NCBI GenBank assembly: GCA_964638815.1
Contig: CAZXBB010000102.1
Span: forward strand, 1 to 5,015
DNA length: 5,015 nucleotides
DNA from: CAZXBB01 sp964638815
Lineage (GTDB): Bacteria > Planctomycetota > Phycisphaerae > Phycisphaerales > SM1A02
Direction: 5' to 3'
In this document: in pieces, positions 1-5,015 of the stretch
How positions within the stretch are numbered: position 1 is the first letter of the stretch
How the letters are laid out: each line of letters opens with the position of its first letter
Notes under the pieces: generated by a model
The model's database searches: none
Told to the model about the DNA's origin: nothing
The model's input: only the letters and a program-made list of their open reading frames with translations
Program-made: the position numbers and the translations under genes

Positions 1-496
1 GGTCGCGCAACGACGGCTCCGGCAGGCGGACGCCGATCTCGCGGGCGTACGCGTGGTCGGCTTCGATCACGTGCCCGATCATCTTGTCGCGGTCGCGGCC
101 ACCGCCGCGCGGGCCCTTGCGCAGCTCCTCCGGGGAACGCGCCGCCACACGGTCGAAGATCACCCAGGCCGCCTCCACGAGGCTGGCCAACCGCTCGGCA
201 TCGGCCTTCGTCAGGCGCCGTCGGTCGAGCTTCGTGATCGACGATGGGACGCCGAACTCGGTGCCACCTCCGCCGCCCACCGATTCGACGACGCGCAGAT
301 CATCGGCTTCGACCTGCGGCAGCTCGAGCCCAGCTCGCCGGCCGACCTTCGCGTAGCGGCCACGGGCCGCGATGAACGCCTCGATGGCGAGGTCTCGATC
401 CTTGCCGCTGCGGCACCAGCCGGGCCAGTCGATCGCCCAGACGAACGTCTTCTTCGCGGCGACCTCTTCACCGACGTCGACCCGTGTCCGCGTCAT
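1..496 (-). CDS. Uncharacterised protein, 3'-partial
   Basis: An open frame of 165 codons begins at ATG 496-494 and runs off the left edge without a stop, so the C-terminus is missing. It starts three bases after the preceding TAG, with AGG-rich sequence (GAGGCGAGGG) about eight to nine bases upstream as a ribosome binding site. The residues show a soluble, charged protein: FVWAIDWPGWCRSGKD near the N-terminus, five glycines at 74-78 followed by TEFGVPSS, and a basic segment LRKGPRGGGRDRDK leading into a helix HVIEADHAYAREIGVR with His142, Glu145 and His148. It resembles unnamed hypothetical proteins I associate with actinobacteria and related GC-rich bacteria. The last helix is loosely reminiscent of DinB-like helical bundles, but that is weak. 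No signal peptide or membrane segment is visible. Its place at the end of the trp cluster does not by itself reveal a function. Confidence 0.75.
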   Translation of the reverse strand, partial: MTRTRVDVGEEVAAKKTFVWAIDWPGWCRSGKDRDLAIEAFIAARGRYAKVGRRAGLELPQVEADDLRVVESVGGGGGTEFGVPSSITKLDRRRLTKADAERLASLVEAAWVIFDRVAARSPEELRKGPRGGGRDRDKMIGHVIEADHAYAREIGVRLPEPSLRD

Positions 497-499
497 GCG

Positions 500-1402
500 C
501 TACGCCCTCGCCTCAAGGCCGTCCGCGAGCCCGCCGATGAACTCCACGATCGCAGGAGCGTACCGCCCATCGGGGTCGAGGTCCGGGTTGAAGATGGTCA
601 CGGTGGCTCCGACGCAGCCACCGGCCGACAGCGCCGAGCCAGTGAGGGCGGTCAGGTCCGACCACGACAGGCCACCGTCCTGCAGGTAGTCGACGGCGGG
701 AAGCGCCTCGCTCGAGAGGACGTCCAGGTCCACGTGCAGCCACCAGCCCGGGTCAAGCGAGGCAACGCGGCGCACGGCCTCCCGGGCAAGGCCGGCGGGG
801 TCCGCCCGGACAGCCGCGTCGTCGTGGAAGGAGATCGTGCCGTCGAGGGAGTCCACTCGGGCCTCGTCGAGCTCCCCCCGATCGCGGGCGCCCAGGATGA
901 CGACTTGCGCGGGATCGAGCCGGGGGATCTGCGCGCGCAGCGTGGGTTCCACCCCATCGATCGACCGGCCCAGCAGCAGACCGAGCTCCATGTCGGCGGC
1001 CTCGCCTGTCTCCGAGGCGTGCGGTGGCCAGGCGTCCTCGTGGCCATCGACGAACAGCAAGCCGGGCGGCGTGCCGGACCCATCGGCACAGCCCGCCAAG
1101 GCGCCGATGAGGATGGGGCAATCGCCGCCGACGAGGAGGAGTCGGTGGTCCAGAAGGCGGGCGTCAACGACTTGGCCTCGGACGCGAGCCAGCGTCGCCG
1201 CGAGGTTGGCGGCATCGACGATGCCGTCGCGGCCGCGAGTCCGCGAGGGCGGATCGACCCGGACGTCGCCCAGATCCACGATCGAGCCGGACCGCTGCAG
1301 GCGGGACATGAGACCGGCCTCGCGCAGTGTCTGCGGCGCGCGTGCCACGCCGTCCGTAGTGCCGGACGAATTCGTCGGCACACCGAGGAGCGCGATCGTC
1401 AC
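500..1402 (-). CDS. Divergent arginase/ureohydrolase-fold protein
   Basis: This 300-residue protein has the length and motif order of the arginase/agmatinase/formimidoylglutamase superfamily, binuclear manganese hydrolases. Visible in order are LLGVPTNSSG at the N-terminus, VGGDCP at 91-96, LLFVDGHED with Asp119, His121 and Asp123, and WLHVDLDVLS with Asp225 and Asp227. Most metal ligands are kept, but the His of the usual GGDH is Cys95. The SGNxHG substrate loop is replaced by ETGEAADME, and the Glu that holds the guanidinium group in arginases (EVNP) reads IFNP at 270-273. It is therefore unlikely to be a true arginase or agmatinase; its substrate is unknown. The GTG start at 1402 overlaps the trpA stop as GTGA. 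No clear ribosome binding site precedes it, so translation probably depends on coupling to trpA. The stop is TAG at 502-500. Confidence 0.85.
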   Translation of the reverse strand: MTIALLGVPTNSSGTTDGVARAPQTLREAGLMSRLQRSGSIVDLGDVRVDPPSRTRGRDGIVDAANLAATLARVRGQVVDARLLDHRLLLVGGDCPILIGALAGCADGSGTPPGLLFVDGHEDAWPPHASETGEAADMELGLLLGRSIDGVEPTLRAQIPRLDPAQVVILGARDRGELDEARVDSLDGTISFHDDAAVRADPAGLAREAVRRVASLDPGWWLHVDLDVLSSEALPAVDYLQDGGLSWSDLTALTGSALSAGGCVGATVTIFNPDLDPDGRYAPAIVEFIGGLADGLEARA

Positions 1403-2250
1403 GTGGCGGCGCGCAGCTCGCGCATCAGGCGGGCGAGCCCGGCGACATCCCGGCCATCCTCGCCGAGCGCGTCGACGAGTGCCGAGGCGACGATGACCCC
1501 GTCGGCGCCGGCTATCGTGATCGCCCGCACGTGGGCCGGCTTGCTGACACCGAACCCGACGCCGACCGGAACGGGGGATGCGGCGGTCACGTCGCGGACG
1601 AGTCGACCGACGGTCTTGGGCAGGGCATTTCGGGCGCCCGTCACCCCGACGAGCGAGACGCAGTACAGGAACCCGCCGCTCCGCGCCGCGATCTGGGCAC
1701 GACGTTGGGGTGGCGTCGTGGGTGCGACGAGGTACACGACCGCGAGGCCGACCTCGCGCGCGACGGCTTCGAACGGCGCGCCCTCGTCCGGCGTGAGGTC
1801 TGCGACGATGACCCCCGCCGCGCCGGCCGCCGCGAGCCGCCGAGCGACTGCCTCGCCGTCCCCGCCGCCGAGCACCTGGTTCGCGTAGGCCATCGGCACG
1901 AGCGGCAGGGCGGGCCGGGCGGCGCCGATCCGCTCGATGAGGCGGAGTGAGCCCTCCAGCGTGGCCCCGGCCTTGATCGCGACCTGGGATGCGCGCTGAA
2001 GTGTGGCGCCGTCCGCGAGCGGGTCCGAGTACGGCAGGCCGACCTCGAGCAGGTCGGCGCCCGCGTCGGCCACGGCGAGCGCGATCTCGAGGCTCGTGTC
2101 TGCATCCGGGTAGCCCGCGACGACGTACGGGATGAGCGCGGCACGGCCGTCGTCACGGGCCCGAGCGAAGGCGGCCGCGATCCTGCGGGCACCGGCTGTC
2201 TCGTTCGTGCCGGCGGGGGCGTCCGGCGGCGCCGCCACGGGCGCGGTCAC
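1399..2250 (-). CDS. trpA: Tryptophan synthase alpha chain
   Basis: This 283-residue TIM-barrel protein cleaves indole-3-glycerol phosphate to indole and glyceraldehyde 3-phosphate and passes indole to TrpB. The signature LLEVGLPYSDPLADG contains the two catalytic acids, Glu69 and Asp80, spaced 11 apart like Glu49 and Asp60 of E. coli TrpA. YVVAGYPD lies near the N-terminus. Tyr196 and Thr204 sit in the mobile loop (YCVSLVGVTGAR), and GFGVS at 232-236 is a phosphate-binding loop. Ala255-Ser256 replaces the Gly-Ser usual in the last phosphate loop, a mild change. About 20 extra Ala/Pro-rich residues precede the barrel. The GTG start at 2250 overlaps the preceding stop as GTGA and follows a good GGGAGG ribosome binding site, which supports this start. 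The partner beta chain is part of the fusion upstream, with one small gene in between. Confidence 0.96.
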   Translation of the reverse strand: MTAPVAAPPDAPAGTNETAGARRIAAAFARARDDGRAALIPYVVAGYPDADTSLEIALAVADAGADLLEVGLPYSDPLADGATLQRASQVAIKAGATLEGSLRLIERIGAARPALPLVPMAYANQVLGGGDGEAVARRLAAAGAAGVIVADLTPDEGAPFEAVAREVGLAVVYLVAPTTPPQRRAQIAARSGGFLYCVSLVGVTGARNALPKTVGRLVRDVTAASPVPVGVGFGVSKPAHVRAITIAGADGVIVASALVDALGEDGRDVAGLARLMRELRAAT

Positions 2251-2603
2251 CGTGCCTCCCGCCAGGCGAGGGCCAGCTTCTTCGGGGCGGTCCTGGCCCA
2301 GGCGGTCTCGATGACCTCACGCAGGACATCGTCCGGGATCCCGTCGAAGTCGACGTCCACCCAGCCGTACCGCCCGACATACGACGCGCTGCGTGCGGCG
2401 TCGGGAAACGAGCTCATCAGGTTCGACTGCTCGCCCATCGAAGTCCGGATGCTCCCGCCGGAGCCGTCCTCGGCCATGATCACGAAGATCTTGTCCCGGA
2501 TCCGGAAGGTGGGGTGGCCGGCGCTCGACTCGTCGCCCCAGGTCGCCTTCTCGGTCGTCTCGGGCAGGCCGAGGCAGAGGGCCCGGACCTCGTCGCCCGT
2601 CAC
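2247..2603 (-). CDS. MmcQ/YjbR family protein
   Basis: This gene encodes 118 residues, the normal size for the MmcQ/YjbR family (PF04237). The family has a small alpha/beta fold often annotated as DNA-binding, but its biochemical role is not established. The family pattern is visible: GDEVRALCLGLPETTEK at the N-terminus, then TWGDES and GHPTFRIRDKIFVIM, then YVGRYGWVDVDFDG, and a C-terminal helix with AWARTAPKKLA. The GTG at 2603-2601 is chosen as start because it forms a GTGA overlap with the trpB stop, fits the family's usual N-terminus and has GGGA nine bases upstream. A TTG at 2618 would add five residues. The gene lies between trpB and trpA, overlapping both by four bases, so it should be translated with the tryptophan synthase subunits. 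No signal peptide or membrane segment is seen, and nothing in the sequence shows a tryptophan-related activity. Confidence 0.85.
   Translation of the reverse strand: MTGDEVRALCLGLPETTEKATWGDESSAGHPTFRIRDKIFVIMAEDGSGGSIRTSMGEQSNLMSSFPDAARSASYVGRYGWVDVDFDGIPDDVLREVIETAWARTAPKKLALAWREAR
2251..2270 (-). promoter_or_regulatory. Ribosome binding site for trpA
   Basis: Read on the minus strand, GGGAGG lies about four bases before the GTG start of trpA. It is the strongest Shine-Dalgarno match at any junction in the window and lies inside the end of the MmcQ/YjbR coding sequence. It supports the GTG at 2250 as the start and suggests TrpA can be initiated independently as well as by coupling. Confidence 0.6.
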
Positions 2604-3946
2604 CGCGCGCTGTCCCAAGGCTCCACGTCGTCGAAGCGCACGAGCGCAGCGAGGTCCTTGTCGCCCCTACCGGAGAAGCCGAGCAGCACGAGAACTTCCG
2701 AGCCGAACCCGCCGGCGAGACCATCGACGCCGGCGAGCACCTTGGGCAGCGCCGCGATCGCGTGCGCGGTCTCGAGGGCCGGCAGGATGCCTTCCGTACG
2801 GGTCGTGGCCTTCATCGCGGCGACGGCTTCTCGATCGGTCGCGGCGGCCACCTCGATCCGACCGGCTTCCGCGAGAGCGGCCAGTTGCGGACCGATCCCC
2901 GGGTAGTCGAGACCGGCCGAGGCCGAGTGGGCCTCGATGACCTGGCCGTCGCGATCCTGGAGCATCAGCGAGCGCGAGCCATGGAGGATGCCGGGCGTGC
3001 CGCCGAGGATGGCCGCGGCATGGCGGCCGGTCTCCATGCCGTCGCCGGCCGCTTCGGCGACGGCGAGGCGCACGCCCGGCTCGCCGATGAAGCGAGCCAG
3101 CAGCCCGATCGCGTTGGAACCACCGCCGACGCAGGCGATGGCGAGGTCGGGAAGGCGGCCCTCCACGTCCTGGAGTTGAGCCGCGGCCTCGTCGCCGATG
3201 CGGCGCTGGAGGTCACGGACGATCGTCGGATAGGGGTGCGGTCCCATCGCCGAACCCAGGACGTAGTGGGTCGTTTCGACGTTCGTGACCCAGTCGCGCA
3301 TCGCCTCGTTGACGGCGTCCTTGAGGGTGGCCGTGCCGGACGTGACACTGCGGACCTCCGCGCCGAGGGCGTGCATCCGCAGGACGTTGGGGCCCTGCCG
3401 CTCGATGTCTTCGGCGCCCATGTACACGACGCACGGCAGGTCGAGCAGCGCGCAGGCCGTGGCCGTCGCCACGCCGTGCTGGCCCGCACCGGTCTCGGCG
3501 ATGACACGGGTCTTGCCGAGACGGCGGGTGAGCAACGCCTGGCCCAGGGCGTTGTTGATCTTGTGGGCGCCGGTATGGGCGAGGTCCTCGCGCTTCAGGT
3601 ACAGGCGGAGAGCCGGGACCTTATGGCCACCGACGCCGGCGGTCCCAGTGACGGCGGCCGCCCCGAGCCGAGCCGCCTCACCCCGCACCGCCTCCGCGAG
3701 GCGATTCGCGCGGTAGAGGGCCGTGGGCCGGCCGGCGAAGCGTTCCAGCAGCTCCCGCAGGTCCGCCCAGAACACCGGATCATGACGGAGCGCGTCGTAC
3801 GCGGCCTCGAGCTGGGCGAGCGCCGCCATCAGCGTCTCGGGAACGTACCGACCCCCAAGATCGCGCTCCATGCCCCAGCGCCCGGCACGGTCGGCGTCGA
3901 GCAGGCCGGCGTGGACCGGGGTCGGCCCGAACGGCACGTTGGGACG
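2600..3946 (-). other. trpB: TrpB domain (complete, C-terminal part of the fusion)
   Basis: This is a complete tryptophan synthase beta chain of about 448 residues that uses PLP to condense indole with L-serine. The PLP lysine, the catalytic Glu, the glycine-rich phosphate loop, Asp703 of the closing helix region and the C-terminal SGRGDKD serine are all present, so it should be active. The N-terminal COMM-type features fit TrpB1, the partner of TrpA, rather than stand-alone TrpB2. Relative to common TrpB there is an insertion of about 24 residues at 446-469, between the RLAEAVRG helix and the LYLKRED strand. An in-frame ATG at 3871-3869, just before GRYVPETL, could give a separate TrpB, but it has no well-spaced ribosome binding site and family-like sequence continues upstream of it. 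Confidence 0.92.
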
Positions 3947-5015
3947 ATCGTCGCGGGACGCTTTCGCGCGTTTGACGAAGAGTGCGACCTTGAACGGGTC
4001 CTTTCGGGGCCGCTCCCCGGGGTCTCGAGGCGCCTCGACGCCACTGGCCACATCGACGCCGACGGCAGGGATCTCCCGCAGCGCCGCGGCGACGTTGCCG
4101 GGCTGCATCCCTCCCGCCAGCACCACCGGGATCTCGCGCGCCACCGCCACGACGACCGACGATGCAGAACGGACGCCGGTACCGCCTGGATGGGGCCCGC
4201 CGGCCGTGTCGACGAGGATCCTGCGCGCACCGGCCGCGAGGAAGGCCCGGGCGGCTTCGATCGCGGCTCCTGCTGCGATGGCTGGTCGGTCGGGTAGCTC
4301 GGGCGGGAGGTGGATGGCCTTCCAGGCCTCGCGACCGGTCGCTGCGATCGTCGCGACCGGCTCGCGTCCGCTGAACTGGATGGCGTCCGGGTCGATGGCC
4401 GCGGTCAGCGCGGACAGATGCTCAGCGGAGGGCTCGGCGACGACGGCGACGACCTGTGGACGGGTGCCCGGTGCGGCGGCGCCACGGATCACCCGGGCCA
4501 GTTCCGCGGCCTCGTCGATCTCGAGCACCCGCGGGGTACCTGGCGCCAGGTTGAGCCCGATCGCGTCCGCCCCTGAACGAACCGCCGCCAACGCGCCCGC
4601 CGGATCGGTCACTCCACAGATCTTCACGAACGGCCGGCGCGCAACGTTCGCCGGATCCTGCGGCTGGCGGCCCGCCGCCACGAACGACCGGGCGGCCGCG
4701 GTCGCATCGGGGGCGCGCATGAGGGCCTCGCCGACGAGCGCGGCGTCGAAGCCGAGCGCGCGCCAGCGCGCGACGGTCGCAGGATCGCGCACGCCCGACT
4801 CGGCGACGAGCAGGCGGTCCTCCGGGACGAGGGCCCGCAGCCGATCGGCGCGGGTCGTGTCGACCTCGAGCGTTCGCAGGTCGCGATTGTTGACGCCGAT
4901 GACGCGAGCGTGGGTAGCCAGCGCCGCCGCCAGCTCGCGCTCGTCGTGGACCTCGACCAGCGGCTCCAGGCCCAGGGCCAATGCGCGTTCCACGAGCCGG
5001 CCCAGCCGTGCCCGA
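2600..5015 (-). CDS. trpCFB: TrpC-TrpF-TrpB triple fusion (5'-partial): indole-3-glycerol-phosphate synthase / phosphoribosylanthranilate isomerase / tryptophan synthase beta chain
   Basis: One open frame of 804 visible codons (numbered here from the first full codon, 5014-5012) runs to TGA at 2602-2600 with no break; its start lies beyond the right edge. Residues 1 to about 120 are the C-terminal half of the TrpC barrel, with LVEVH (Glu21), GVNNRDL (Asn42, Arg44) and AESG (Glu72) matching known active-site positions. Residues about 127-352 are a full TrpF barrel: KICG with catalytic Cys133, TPR with Arg162, LVDT with catalytic Asp269, and the phosphate-binding LAGG and GVDVASGVE loops. Residues about 357-804 are a full TrpB1-type beta chain: GRYVPETL, HTGAHKINN with PLP lysine Lys485, AETGAGQHG with catalytic Glu507, GGGSN at 630-634 binding the PLP phosphate, GLDYP with Asp703, and SGRGDKD at the C-terminus. 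The fusion would act in the cytoplasm on three tryptophan-pathway reactions, its TrpB part needing TrpA from 2250-1399. The GTG at 4993 is internal to TrpC and is not the start. Confidence 0.93.
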   Translation of the reverse strand, partial: RARLGRLVERALALGLEPLVEVHDERELAAALATHARVIGVNNRDLRTLEVDTTRADRLRALVPEDRLLVAESGVRDPATVARWRALGFDAALVGEALMRAPDATAAARSFVAAGRQPQDPANVARRPFVKICGVTDPAGALAAVRSGADAIGLNLAPGTPRVLEIDEAAELARVIRGAAAPGTRPQVVAVVAEPSAEHLSALTAAIDPDAIQFSGREPVATIAATGREAWKAIHLPPELPDRPAIAAGAAIEAARAFLAAGARRILVDTAGGPHPGGTGVRSASSVVVAVAREIPVVLAGGMQPGNVAAALREIPAVGVDVASGVEAPRDPGERPRKDPFKVALFVKRAKASRDDRPNVPFGPTPVHAGLLDADRAGRWGMERDLGGRYVPETLMAALAQLEAAYDALRHDPVFWADLRELLERFAGRPTALYRANRLAEAVRGEAARLGAAAVTGTAGVGGHKVPALRLYLKREDLAHTGAHKINNALGQALLTRRLGKTRVIAETGAGQHGVATATACALLDLPCVVYMGAEDIERQGPNVLRMHALGAEVRSVTSGTATLKDAVNEAMRDWVTNVETTHYVLGSAMGPHPYPTIVRDLQRRIGDEAAAQLQDVEGRLPDLAIACVGGGSNAIGLLARFIGEPGVRLAVAEAAGDGMETGRHAAAILGGTPGILHGSRSLMLQDRDGQVIEAHSASAGLDYPGIGPQLAALAEAGRIEVAAATDREAVAAMKATTRTEGILPALETAHAIAALPKVLAGVDGLAGGFGSEVLVLLGFSGRGDKDLAALVRFDDVEPWDSAR
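3960..4636 (-). other. trpF: TrpF domain (complete, central part of the fusion)
   Basis: This is a complete phosphoribosylanthranilate isomerase domain of about 225 residues, the usual size for the family. It catalyses the Amadori rearrangement of N-(5'-phosphoribosyl)anthranilate. It begins RPFVKICGVTD with the general-base Cys and carries the catalytic Asp in ILVDTAGG. It ends in the family's C-terminal pattern (GVDVASGVE, then KD..KV..FV). The strand usually written GFVF reads GLNL here, followed by TPR rather than SPR, a conservative difference that need not affect function. A linker of roughly 10 to 25 residues leads to TrpB. Confidence 0.9.
4637..5015 (-). other. trpC: TrpC domain (C-terminal half only in window)
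   Basis: This segment encodes the final beta/alpha units of the indole-3-glycerol-phosphate synthase barrel, which converts carboxyphenylaminodeoxyribulose phosphate to indole-3-glycerol phosphate. The visible motifs (LVEVH, VNNRDL, AESGV, then GEALMR near the end of the domain) cover the second half of the active site. The catalytic Lys residues of the first half would lie beyond the right edge. A linker of roughly 20 residues rich in Ala, Gln and Pro leads into TrpF. The boundary is estimated from motif positions. Confidence 0.9.

Noticed and set aside
53..1888. A 611-codon open frame on the plus strand
   Set aside because: It runs antisense across parts of four genes with strong family motifs. 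Its translation is Arg/Ala/Asp-rich with no recognisable motif, as expected from antisense frames in GC-rich coding DNA.
2601..2618. TTG at 2618 as the start of the MmcQ/YjbR gene
   Set aside because: It adds five residues not typical of the family, and the nearest GGAG is only about two bases away. The GTG at 2603 gives the same GTGA overlap seen at the next two junctions.
3869..3871. Internal ATG as the start of a separate trpB gene
   Set aside because: There is no stop codon between TrpF and TrpB, no well-spaced ribosome binding site, and TrpB-like N-terminal residues continue upstream. Internal initiation cannot be excluded, but the continuous fusion is the simpler reading.
2762..4297. 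A 511-codon open frame on the plus strand
   Set aside because: It is antisense to the TrpF and TrpB domains, whose catalytic motifs are intact on the other strand. The translation shows no family features.
4991..4993. GTG at 4993 as the true start of the large fusion gene
   Set aside because: The frame stays open to the right edge, and the residues before this GTG continue the TrpC pattern. The domain would also lack the first half of its barrel.

Overview
The window is a compact stretch of GC-rich DNA (around 70% G+C by eye). Every supported gene lies on the minus strand, so transcription runs from the right edge to the left. It looks like the distal part of a tryptophan biosynthesis operon. 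The base composition, GTG starts, overlapping genes and protein style suggest an actinomycete or a GC-rich Chloroflexota lineage (for example a Limnocylindria-like soil or freshwater bacterium). No marker gene fixes the phylum, so this placement is tentative.

The layout in transcription order is as follows. (1) 5015-2600 is one uninterrupted reading frame, open at the right edge. It encodes the C-terminal part of indole-3-glycerol-phosphate synthase (TrpC), then a complete phosphoribosylanthranilate isomerase (TrpF), then a complete tryptophan synthase beta chain (TrpB): a TrpC-TrpF-TrpB triple fusion. (2) 2603-2247 is a small MmcQ/YjbR-family protein. (3) 2250-1399 is the tryptophan synthase alpha chain, TrpA. 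(4) 1402-500 is a divergent arginase/ureohydrolase-fold protein. (5) 496 to the left edge is an uncharacterised protein whose 3' end lies outside the window.

The first three junctions are all 4-base GTGA overlaps, in which the GTG start of one gene shares bases with the TGA stop of the gene before it. The last junction is a 3-base gap. There is no intergenic space for an internal promoter or terminator, and all five genes look translationally coupled. The fusion protein and TrpA together would carry out the last four steps from N-(5'-phosphoribosyl)anthranilate to L-tryptophan: isomerisation, ring closure to indole-3-glycerol phosphate, release of indole, and condensation with serine.

The unusual points are the triple fusion, the MmcQ/YjbR gene placed between the genes for the two tryptophan synthase subunits, and an arginase-fold protein coupled to trpA. 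That last protein keeps most metal-binding residues but has Cys for one metal-binding His and appears to lack the guanidinium-binding Glu. No RNA genes, CRISPR arrays, insertion sequences or repeats were seen. The long plus-strand open frames are antisense shadows of high-GC coding DNA.
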